NCBI GenBank assembly: GCA_002633025.1
Contig: NMRB01000249.1
Location: forward strand, 117,336-181,335
Direction: 5' to 3'
Length of the DNA: 64,000 nucleotides
Source: Notospermus geniculatus
Taxonomy: Eukaryota > Nemertea > Pilidiophora > Heteronemertea > Lineidae
The notes under the pieces were generated by a model that saw only the letters and a list, made by a program, of their open reading frames with translations, was not told the DNA's origin and searched no databases. This document shows, in pieces, positions 56,331-64,000 of the stretch (position 1 is its first letter; every line of letters starts with the position of its first letter). A program made the position numbers and the translations under genes.

Positions 56331-56451
56331 AGCTCACTGGGGTGAGCTATTACGATGGTGCAGCGTCCGTCGTCGTCGTCGTTGTCCGTTAGCAGGGCAC
56401 GTTTCGTAACCGCTGGAGCTATTGATCTGAAACTTGGTACATATATACCCC
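56331..56451 (+). repeat. Truncated copy of the TAGCTCAC dispersed repeat
   Basis: It matches the start of the repeat at 30199: TAGCTCACTGGGGTGAGC, then GTTAGCAGGGCACGTTTCGT and TGAAACTTGGTACATATATA. It is cut by a single N at 56452, after which the sequence switches to a transposon end. Confidence 0.85.
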
Positions 56452-56452
56452 N

Positions 56453-56543
56453 GAACGATATGATGTGTATACGTCATCAGTACCCATGAATTCACTACGT
56501 AGCCGTTCGCGTAGGCGTTTCGCGTAGGCTGCGAAAACTCCCT
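56453..56543 (+). mobile_element. Detached right end of the Harbinger-type element
   Basis: Starting GAACGATATGATGTGTATAC and ending CTGCGAAAACTCCCT, these 91 bp are the same as 51434-51524. A single N just before it marks an assembly join, so it may be a second insertion or a misplaced read. Confidence 0.85.
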
Positions 56544-56546
56544 ACT

Positions 56547-57940
56547 GGGGTAGTACGTGTACAACTTTATTGGCATGGAATTGTGTACAAGGGTGAAATG
56601 GTCAGTGGGAAGCATGATTGGCCCAAGAGAGATATCTTGCAGACACTTGGACCACTAACTGCCAAGCAGTAGCCTCAAGCCAAGTACATGTAGACTATGA
56701 TAGGATCGCAACAGATGCTCCACACATGGATGTGCCCACCAAAGCGACAAGAGTTTCAAAGCCGCCAAACCCTGGCGAGGCTTTGGACCTTGGAAACCGA
56801 AGCCATCCAACAGAAGGACAGACGAAATCTATTACGACAGTAGCAGTGATGCTGGAATACAAACACGGTTCTGAAATGTAAATGGACATTGTAACATTGT
56901 TATGGTCTCTCTCATGCACACGGTGGCTACATAGTAAAACACTGAGGAATGGTCTGGAATTTGTCATCAACCAGTCGGTTGCAATCCAGGAAGTAAAAAC
57001 GGAAGAATGGTGTAAATGGTGTGAATAGTAGGGGAGTTGATTCAGGCTCCATAACTCTAGCAGTTCCGAATGTCATTGATGGAACGTTTCGTGTCCAAAT
57101 TGCGTGGGAAATAAATATTCAACTAGGCGGGTGTAGGCGAAGCCTGTTTTACGGGACAGCTTGATTTATAACATCTACTAAAATAAGACGGATTAGACAG
57201 AATTAATCAGCAACTGCGGCGAGAGGGAAGTTATTGCGGACTTCATACCATTCCATGCCGTCTCTGAACACCCCACCCCACTCCTCCGGTTTCGTTGCCA
57301 ATGCAAATGGCCAACCCTTCATGTAAATCCTCACCAACCAGTGTCATCTCTTGGGAGAAGTGCAGTAGGGGTACCGCTAGAGTAGAGTGGACCATTTCCT
57401 TCGAACGGTGTTCGAACGGTTCGAACGGCCTTTTTGGTATTCAACCTCGACCCCTGCTCGGTCCGGGCACCTCCCATGTGGACGGCGACCACCTTCACGG
57501 AATAAGTCATTGACAAGGAATATAACACGCCAGCACAAAAAAAAATAAAAAGAACTCAGCAGTAACATTGATGAATATAATCAATAATACATTGTATTTG
57601 TGAGAGACATTCCAGTCAGATATTAGGACCCTGATTAAAATCCCGAACAACCGATATCACGGTACCCAACGACCGGAAAATTACCTTTGTTAAGTCCGAA
57701 TGACACTCTCGCAGAGTCTCATATCAACGGGATTACACGCGTTACTTGTTATGGGCGGCAGCCATGACAGTCAATAATGACATTGTCTTGGTAGATTCGA
57801 TTATCTAAAATCTCTCATCTGATCACGGTGATCATTGCCTCGACGTCTCGGCTGTCACGTTCACACATTGACCCCAATAACACAAGGATGATGAAGTGGA
57901 ATTGAATCGGATTAGAATATATACGGGTGGCTGTGAGTAA
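56547..57940. other. Intronic non-coding stretch
   Basis: Short overlapping frames only. A TTCGAACGG triplication (57398-57428) is the only local repeat noted. It could hold the 5' exon or promoter of the reverse-strand zinc-finger gene, but none is visible. Confidence 0.4.
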
Positions 57941-58740
57941 GACAAGACGATTGATTTGAGAAAGACGTGTTGAAATGAGGACGATATTCGGTATTCAATT
58001 TCCATATTCGGTCTGCGGTGCTGTTGCACCTTGGGAAGAGTACCATTGACACCTATGATCTGCAAGTCAATGGTATTAGTAGTTCGTCAGCCTGCTGAGA
58101 ATAGATCTGCCGACATTGCATACCCCTAGAAATCGTTGAGTAGGATCACCAAATTCCAGACGGCGCCAGACGTATTTGAGTAACAAATGTATATCTGGAA
58201 AGTGCAACCAGCCTACAATTCGTGATCCTTCGTCGGATTTTGGTAACCACACCCATTTGGTAAATTAAATGAAAAACGTAAATAATGCAGTTTGTTGCAC
58301 ATGCATTGAAGAGTCTTGTAAGAACTATAAATTACAAGTACTATTAGAAAAGCGTTGTAAGATTGGATTCATACCACCCTTTGGAAAGATGGAAAATGAA
58401 AATCGAAGTCATTTGGACTACCGAAACGGTGACAGACCAAGCCTTGCCTCCTTCCCGGTTTGTCGATTGTGTGTCGAGCGCCGTCTACCCACAACTTGAA
58501 GAACTCAATGAAACAAGTGGCTGCGTCTTCTACTAATTGGACACATGATCAGACGTATTGAATCAAGACAAAGAACACCATTCTTTAGATTACAATGCCG
58601 TGTTTGTTGCTCAGTTTCGGATTCGGTATTTTAATAGAAAGAAAAAATATACACAGCTGTACTAAAGTGGGCTGTCAACAGCACGAGCAGTCGTGATAGC
58701 CTGGTGGTTATCACGTCCGCTTAGCAAGTGGGAGGTCACG
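57941..58740 (+). repeat. 0.8-kb duplicated block, copy A
   Basis: It matches 58919-59746 collinearly from GACAAGACGA to the SINE head GCAAG(T/C)GG. It differs by a few percent, a 15-bp deletion and a 2-bp loss. It ends at a single N (58741) in the middle of the SINE. Confidence 0.88.
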
Positions 58741-58741
58741 N

Positions 58742-58918
58742 TCATACATTTGTCCATGAACATCATCACACAAATTTGAACATCATCATACAATGTTGGT
58801 TGCTGTTCAAGTTTGTTGGGAAAACAGCCTACACAATCAAATATCTGTCCATGAACATCATCATACAAATGTATGAGGACGTTTTGAACAAATGTATGAT
58901 CGTGTAGACAGGCCTTTA
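58742..58918 (+). repeat. ATTTGTCCATGAACATC-rich segment between the two blocks
   Basis: It contains CATACATTTGTCCATGAACA, CATCATCATACAAATGTATG and AACAAATGTATGATCGTGTA. Related words recur at 60690-61010, where they occur in both orientations (TCATACATTTGTGTGATAAT, GTGCGAACATCGTCATACAA). Probably a diverged, partly self-complementary element. Confidence 0.55.
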
Positions 58919-59746
58919 GACAAGACGACTGATTTGAGAAAGACGTGTTGAAATGAAGACGATATATTCGGTATTCAATTTCCATATTCGGTCTGCGGTG
59001 CTTTTGCACCTTGGGAAGAGTACCATTGACACCTATGATCTCCAAGTCAATGGTATTAGTAGTTCGTCAGCCTGCTGAGAATAGATCTGCCGACATTGCA
59101 TACCCTGAAAAATCGTTGAGTAGACCACCAAATTCCAGACGGCGCCAGACGTATTTGAGTAACAAATGTATATCTGGAAAGTGCAACCAGCCTACAATTC
59201 GTGATCCTTCGTCGGATTTTGATAGAGTAACTTGGAAACCACACCCATTTGGTAAACTAAATGAACAAAATTAAATAATGAAGTTTGTTGCACATATGCA
59301 TTGAAGAGTCTTGTAAGAACTATAAATTACAAGTACTATTAGAAAAGCGTTGTAAGATTGGATTCATACCACCCTTTGGAAAGATGGAAAATGAAAATCA
59401 AAGTCATTTGGACTGCCGAAACTGTGACAGACCAAGCATGCCAAGACTCATAGCCTCCTTCCCGGTTTGTCGACAGTGTGTGTCGAGCGCCGTCTACCCA
59501 CAACTTGAAGAACTCAATGAAACAAGTGGCTGCGTCTTCTACTAATTGGACACATGATCAGACGTATTGAATCAAGACAAAGAACACCATTCTTTAGATT
59601 ACAATGCCATGTTCATTGCTCAGTTTCGGATTCGGTATTTTAAAAGAAAGAAAAATATACGCAGCTGTATTAAAGTGTGCTGTCAACAGCACGAGCAGTC
59701 GTGATAGCCTGGTGGTTATCACGTCCGCTTAGCAAGCGGCAGGTCC
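58919..59746 (+). repeat. 0.8-kb duplicated block, copy B
   Basis: The second copy of 57941-58740. Here the tRNA-like part of the SINE is complete and runs on beyond the block. Confidence 0.88.
59285..59545 (+). CDS. Hypothetical cysteine-rich 86-aa frame, doubtful
   Basis: The frame reads CIEESCKNYKLQVLLEKRC, then a segment with two CxxC pairs (LDCRNCDRP and FPVCRQCVSS) and the end NETSGCVFY. This spacing could bind zinc. In the sister block (58269-58499) the first pair is lost (DYRNGD) and a 2-bp deletion shifts the frame, so only this copy is intact. No ATG opens it, and no family is recognised. It may be an exon of something unseen or chance. Confidence 0.2.
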   Translation: MLHICIEESCKNYKLQVLLEKRCKIGFIPPFGKMENENQSHLDCRNCDRPSMPRLIASFPVCRQCVSSAVYPQLEELNETSGCVFY

Positions 59747-59900
59747 CGGTTCGAATCCAGCCTGGGTCATATGGGATTAATCACCCTTGACTCATCAAGT
59801 GTAAGGAAAAAGACCTCATGCAAGTGAGAAACATAGCCTGAGCTGGCCTCTTCCATACTTGCCAGGGGGCCAACAATGCTTTGGCTTCCGCCCTGATGGA
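59695..59900 (+). mobile_element. tRNA-derived SINE (plus strand)
   Basis: GTCGTGATAGCCTGGTGGTT carries an A-box-like region, CCGCTTAGCAAGCGG forms an anticodon-like stem-loop, and GGTTCGAATCC is a perfect B box at 59748-59758. The tail GGGATTAATCACCC and GGCTTCCGCCCTGATGG follows. A real tRNA gene is unlikely because the acceptor stem does not pair. Other copies lie at 37315-37425 (reverse) and at about 58690-58740 (cut). Confidence 0.8.
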
Positions 59901-60278
59901 AAAATCAAATCACAGTAACACAACAGCTCTATACGTACTGTATCTTGTATAGGTCTGCCGAGGTCAGCAACAACTTACAAAATTTAGTTACAAAACCAAC
60001 TTGGAGTTTACAGGAGGAATTAGTTCTCAACAGCATGGCCTATATACACCACAGCGTCAGAAAATCGTGTTTCTCAGAGGGAAATTGCTCAAATATAAAA
60101 AAAAGCATTTGCCAGTGTTCACAATGCTTTAATGGCTTCACCAAATTAGATAACGTCAAGGTGAACGTAACTCCAGTACTTTGCAGTCAGCCTTAACAGC
60201 CGGTCCCTGCAGAAGTGTATAAGCCTTTCTTTCAAACACCAGGAGTACATCTACATGAACCATTGCTATTTCTTTCAG

Positions 60279-60476
60279 GAATTAAAATCCGTAGAAATAG
60301 AAAAATATTGGAATCCACTGCTTTACATCGACAATATAATCACAGAAACCAAAGACAGCTGCTGGCTGACCGCGACACCGAACGCTCGGGGAGAGGCATA
60401 CGTCATGGAAAGAAGAAGAATAAAGGGAATATTTCTAGAAAATTTAGAATTGAATGACTTTCCTTTAGATGTACAA
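60279..60476 (+). CDS. Pentameric ligand-gated ion channel, ligand-binding domain exon 2 of 3 seen
   Basis: This is a 198-bp exon (66 codons, phase 0) bounded by acceptor TATTTCTTTCAG and the consensus donor CAA|GTAAGT. It continues the previous exon: EKYWNPLLYIDNII gives the WxPxLxIxN core, and RRRIKGIFLENLELNDFPLD then VQ gives the conserved strand before the Pro loop. In classical receptors the residue two after this Q is the first cysteine of the Cys loop. Here the next exon begins DLTLTM, so no cysteine is present. Between these motifs lies ITETKDSCWLTATPNARGEA, the variable stretch that helps form the binding site in relatives. The open frame runs past the donor but stops looking like the family there, which supports the splice site. 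Confidence 0.85.
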
Positions 60477-60689
60477 GTAAGTAATGCATTGCGTGAAACA
60501 TTTTTTACCCGTACGTTTGCAACGCACAGATATAAGCCTCAAGAAATTCTGGTGATCAACAACAACTTCATTCGTGCCTGCATGACTCCTATCAGCGATC
60601 CTAAAGGCAGCGTCAGATTCATCGCCAACTTTGGTGTTTTCTGACGCCAGGGCAACATCTGGTAAAGCCCCATACTTTTGTTCAATTTT

Positions 60690-61010
60690 TTATCATACAT
60701 TTGTGTGATAATGTTCATGGACAAATGTATGATCGTGTAAATGGGAATTTGAACATCTGCGAACAAGTGCGAACATGTTGGATGATGTTCGAGCATGCAC
60801 AATAATTTGGACAAATGTTCAAGGTTGTTCGCAGTTTTCAACGTCTTTACCAGTCACAGAGCAGCTTTGGGGTCACATGGTGCTTGGATCACTATGACAA
60901 TCGATCAAAATGGCAACAATTTCGAACAAAAGTCATGCGGTGTAAACAAGTGCGAACATCGTCATACAAATGTTGCATGAAAATTTGAACAAAAGTATGA
61001 TCGTCTAAAT
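60690..61010 (+). repeat. GTGCGAACAT / ATGTATGATCGT repeat region in the second intron
   Basis: The ends CATACATTTGTGTGATAATG and AAAAGTATGATCGTCTAAAT partly mirror each other. Inside, GCGAACAAGTGCGAACATG and AACAAGTGCGAACATCGTC repeat. It is related to 58742-58918 and is likely a non-autonomous element. Confidence 0.5.
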
Positions 61011-61245
61011 GGTTTGCATGAAGGATGTATAATATGTATATAGGCCTACACGTGGGGTGGGATTTCTGCTACGTGATATTAAGCAAGAAATAAACATAAT
61101 ATGGTGCTAAGAAACACCGATCATAGCCAGACAAATTTAAAGTTATACAGAACTAATTAAATTCGAATCTAGGTCGCTGAATTTTATTTGTCCGCAAGGT
61201 CCCTACCTAAAGGGTTATAACTACTTTATATTTTATCAATTACAG

Positions 61246-61353
61246 GATTTAACCCTTACCATGACGACAGAGCGACCAGACACTGAAATCGACATCATTC
61301 CAGACGAAAATGAAATGAGTGGTATAAATGTACAAACATTCGTTGACCAACAG
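61246..61353 (+). CDS. Pentameric ligand-gated ion channel, ligand-binding domain exon 3 of 3 seen
   Basis: This is a 108-bp exon (36 codons, phase 0) with acceptor TTATCAATTACAG and donor CAACAG|GTAGGT. It reads DLTLTMTTERPDTEIDIIPD, then ENEMSGINVQTFVDQQ. It follows FPLDVQ directly and covers the Pro-loop region and following strand. Neither cysteine of the usual C-x13-C loop is present. The next exon (loop C and the first membrane helix) should begin with a residue after DQQ, commonly EW. I did not find it before 64000, so the rest of the gene lies to the right. The exon is too short to show as an obvious open frame, but borders, phase and sequence agree. Confidence 0.82.
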
Positions 61354-62491
61354 GTAGGTTATCACCTAATACAATGAATCTAATAATGCTGGCAGTTTTC
61401 TTTTCTTGTAGGTCAATCGAGTTGACGATTTTTCAGCAGGGTTGGAGATACAGTGTTTTTCATACATGTATCGTTCTGGCCAACGGTACTTAGTTGAACT
61501 CAGGAATGTGACCAGATCACATTTACCCAGAGCTTTCTGGGCGAGCGATGCAAGGGGGAAAACGTACTCTTAGGAGTTGAGAATTCTGGAGTGGAGATGC
61601 AGGTTTGTTAGGCCTACATGATCCCCCTTCTCCAGCTGAAATGTGGATCCGGAATGTAGAAGAGTGCCAGCTGAAAGAATTATCAAAGAACGTTTGTTTC
61701 GGAACAGAGGGATGCATCCCTCTATCCGAAATAAATGGCTACCGCTAGGCTACCTACGGCAGCCTAGCGGCAGCCTGCGTAGCTGTGGCATTATGGATTA
61801 GGATCTATTGGAAAATTCCACAGCAGCACTGAAATCCCGTCAACGAAAAAAGTATTTGTCGGCTATAATCCAAGTCATTCACAGGGCCAAAAAGAAACAT
61901 ATTCACTTATTCCCAACCGGTAGCACTCGTCACAAAAGCACGTGAACGACGAACGACAGGCTGAACTGGCGGTAGGATATAGAGAACTACATGTATGCAT
62001 AAATAAGGCAAAGCAGACAAAGAACTCTGTTACTAAGCCACATTGTGGCATTTCTGACAATGGCTTATGCTGATTCAATGGCCGATTACGCTGTTAACAG
62101 GCGTGATTTCTTATCTGCACGGGGTGATAGACAGTGAAGCGAACATTCGACTTCGGCTTGGCCTATAAGCAGAAAGCAGACGACCGCCACAAAATCCCGA
62201 ATTTTCGTGTTATTTTCGGCGATATTGTATCCATTCATATATGATTACTTACTACGGATATCTTTCGTGGAAACAGTACCGCTAAGCACAACTAATGCGG
62301 CGTGTTCACGCAATAGGAGACAAAAATGCATATTCCTGAAAAATCCTCTATGAGGCATTCTACTCACTGGTTCGACAAAGTAATTCGCTGGCTACGCCAT
62401 TTTTCGCCTGGCGGCGAGCCCAGGAACCATTGCGTCAAGAGGTAGTGGTGTTGCACAACGCTAGATTTTCCGTAGGGTTGGCGTAATCAAT
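61354..62491. other. Downstream intron of the channel gene
   Basis: No family-like exon is found. An acceptor-like tract GTTTTCTTTTCTTGTAG lies at 61395-61411 and the following frame stays open for about 50 codons, but it does not resemble the next part of a ligand-gated channel. A small GGCTACCGCTAGGC / GCCTAGCGGCAGCC inverted repeat lies at 61737-61777. Confidence 0.4.
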
Positions 62492-62610
62492 GGCTGATAT
62501 TCATAAAAGGTAACAAATGCTTTAACTTCAAGTTTTGCAGTACATTTACATTGGAACTCGCTGTGCAAATCTGAATTAAAAGCATTTGCTAACTTTTATG
62601 AATACCAGCC
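62492..62610. mobile_element. GGCTG-ended hairpin related to 18587-18703
   Basis: The arms are GGCTGATATTCATAAAAGGT and CTAACTTTTATGAATACCAGCC split by the loop, with AAATGCTTTAACTTCA and AAAAGCATTTGC. The interior matches the copy-2 element at 18587, whose termini are GGGTCATAT. Confidence 0.8.
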
Positions 62611-62793
62611 AATAGCTCTTTCACGGTGTCAGCTAATGCCAGTCAGCCATGACACTAGCTGCCAAAGGTTGTGCAACATTCTTATTTGTCATCACACCAT
62701 TTAGTGACAAGAGGACAGCCAAGTACTACCTTTGGCCAGATCTATCTGAAAAACACTACACGATGTAGTTTGTTTTAAAGAAACTCACTGCAG

Positions 62794-63003
62794 GCTCACG
62801 TCAACACTGCTTTGGCCAAAAGTCGTCAACTGAAAACTGTAAAGAAGAATGGAAAATACAGCACTTTCGATGGTTTCTTGGCCGATTTGGCTGAAGAATA
62901 CATGTATAACGATTCTCCAACCCTGTTTCATATTGTCCTACTCAACCAAAATTCAGCTGTTAGCAAGGATATCAAACCATACATTTTTTTGACGTACGTG
63001 TAA
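62794..63003 (+). CDS. Possible exon of an unknown gene, doubtful
   Basis: After an acceptor-like AACTCACTGCAG the frame reads AHVNTALAKSRQLKTVKKNG, then KYSTFDGFLADLAEEYMYND and ends at a TAA (63001). A donor-like GTACGT lies at 62994. The composition looks protein-like, but it does not resemble the ligand-gated channel and I recognise no family. It could be a terminal exon, a transposon relic or chance. Confidence 0.25.
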   Translation, partial: AHVNTALAKSRQLKTVKKNGKYSTFDGFLADLAEEYMYNDSPTLFHIVLLNQNSAVSKDIKPYIFLTYV

Positions 63004-63768
63004 TGTTCACGAAATCTACTGTGGGTATGGCAGCTTAGTCGTCCAGTGTTGTTGAAGTGACGTAAAATTCTTCCTATATGTCTCCATAATAAATTGCAAT
63101 CCTACAAAAACAATCCATTTCGAAGTTTGTCGTAGTGCGTATACGTACTAGTGTGTAATGTGAGAAAATGTTTAACATGAGATACAGTCTCATTGGTCAA
63201 CGAGCAGAGTGTATTTGTGGACCAAAAATATCCAAGGTATCATCTCATTGGTCAGTCAAAAGGATATGCAAAATCCATTATAGCTTTAAACCAATGGTGA
63301 ACAGCATTTCCTGAACTGTGGTTCCGAAGCAACAGCATTTTTGTTTATAATGTGGTACAAAGTATGTCTGTAAAAAACCTATCAGTGACTTTTGTTTGTT
63401 GGTATTATGCAGTGTTATTTCCTTCGTAGTTTTTCCCTGTGAGAGGACTAGGATGCTAGTTTTTTTAGACGATGATTTTGTACTTATGGGTAAAAGCATA
63501 CAACATGAAAAACGCGTACGAAAATGCATGGACAAATAGTCTGTTAATGTGACTGTTATACTAACCTCGCCCAAAAAACTGCTCAAATATTTGTTTAGTA
63601 GAAATGCTAAATGTATCGGGTGGACAAATTGCATGAACGTTTACGTTCCCCGAGGAAAAGCGAGGCCAAGTCCAAGTATTTACTCGAAATTCCTGGCCAG
63701 GCGACGCCATCTGTTGTCTATGCCTGATGTCACACCTGGTCCTCCTGTACAGGATTAAGCCTAGTTTA
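63004..63768. other. Non-coding stretch at the right side
   Basis: A loose inverted pair, GATACAGTCTCATTGGTCAA and the repeated CATCTCATTGGTCA (63180-63254), and AT-rich DNA are seen. No exon is recognised. Confidence 0.4.
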
Positions 63769-64000
63769 TACTTCGACGCACGACCATCGCCGGCGACCGA
63801 CGCGCGTTCTTGCGTTCGACGCCGAGCCTGTCGTACGATTTGGTCGGCGACCGATCGCGAGGCTGTTATTACTTGAGTCATTTCGTAACAGGTCGCCGTC
63901 GCTAGAGTACGCTGGACTCTGAATCAATTCCGCGAAGTCGGCGTCCAGATTTGATCGGGCGTCGGACGCCGATGGTCGTGCGTCGAAGTATAAACTAGGC
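63769..64000. mobile_element. GCCTAGTTTATACTTCGACG-ended hairpin at the window end
   Basis: The ends are GCCTAGTTTATACTTCGACG and CGTCGAAGTATAAACTAGGC. The arms continue with CACGACCATCG. The interior has CGCCGGCGACCGACGCG and GGTCGGCGACCGATCGCGAG, partly paired. The element ends with the last base of the window, so its right flank is unseen. Confidence 0.88.

Larger units (their letters stand above)
47448..60278 (+). other. 12.8-kb intron of the channel gene holding other genes and elements
   Basis: This interval lies between two exons that join in phase within one protein domain. It contains, in order, several MITEs, a defective Harbinger-type transposon (49655-51524), a sequence gap, a zinc-finger gene on the opposite strand (54154-56119), a duplicated 0.8-kb block and a SINE. 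If the assembly order is right, the zinc-finger gene is nested and antisense. Joins at 51617-51688, 54153, 55066, 56452 and 58741 make the order less certain. Confidence 0.6.

Noticed and set aside
59697-59770. Functional tRNA gene, alanine-like anticodon
   Set aside because: The B box is perfect, but the acceptor stem does not pair, and a conserved SINE tail follows with other copies in the window.
60477-60644. Continuation of the channel frame past 60476
   Set aside because: A consensus donor CAA|GTAAGT ends the exon at FPLDVQ, and the following residues do not match the family. The next exon continues it correctly.

Overview
This is a gene-poor stretch of an animal nuclear genome. It has spliced exons with GT/AG borders, a C2H2 zinc-finger gene, tRNA-derived SINE copies, and dozens of short inverted-repeat DNA transposons (MITEs). 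Words such as TACATGTACATGTA and TAGGCCTACATGTA, plus high divergence between duplicate copies, suggest an invertebrate deuterostome. A lancelet is my best guess, with an echinoderm or hemichordate possible. This rests on general familiarity, not a search.

Layout. 1-2588: unique sequence with five copies of a palindrome-like 17-bp word. 2589-29305: two head-to-tail copies of one segment, copy 1 at 2589-17294 (14.7 kb) and copy 2 at 17296-29305 (12.0 kb). Their order is collinear, but they differ by a few percent and by many clean transposon insertions, minisatellite changes and assembly joins. They may be a real tandem duplication or two haplotypes strung together by the assembler. I found no convincing gene in them. 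29306-47318: non-coding DNA with many hairpin elements, a dispersed 0.6-kb repeat and a reverse-strand SINE.

47319-61353: three plus-strand exons (47319-47447, 60279-60476, 61246-61353) join in phase 0. They encode part of the extracellular ligand-binding domain of a pentameric ligand-gated ion channel. The Pro-loop core FPLDVQ is present, but the cysteines that define Cys-loop receptors are absent. The 12.8-kb intron holds a broken PIF/Harbinger-type transposon (about 49655-51524), a complete-looking gene for an 11-finger C2H2 protein on the opposite strand (about 54154-56119), and a duplicated 0.8-kb block. The signal peptide and transmembrane exons of the channel were not found. 61354-64000: intron or flank, with one possible unassigned exon and a hairpin element ending at the window edge.

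The most striking feature is the set of hairpin elements. Many unrelated arm sequences share a few terminal words (GGGCCG, AGGGAGTTT, CACTCTT, TAAAGCC, CAGGG). Several sit inside one another, and at one site the two duplicated copies carry different hairpins at the same nucleotide. Single-N joins, some flanked by the same bases on both sides, show that part of the structure is assembly artefact. One of them falsely splits the zinc-finger gene.
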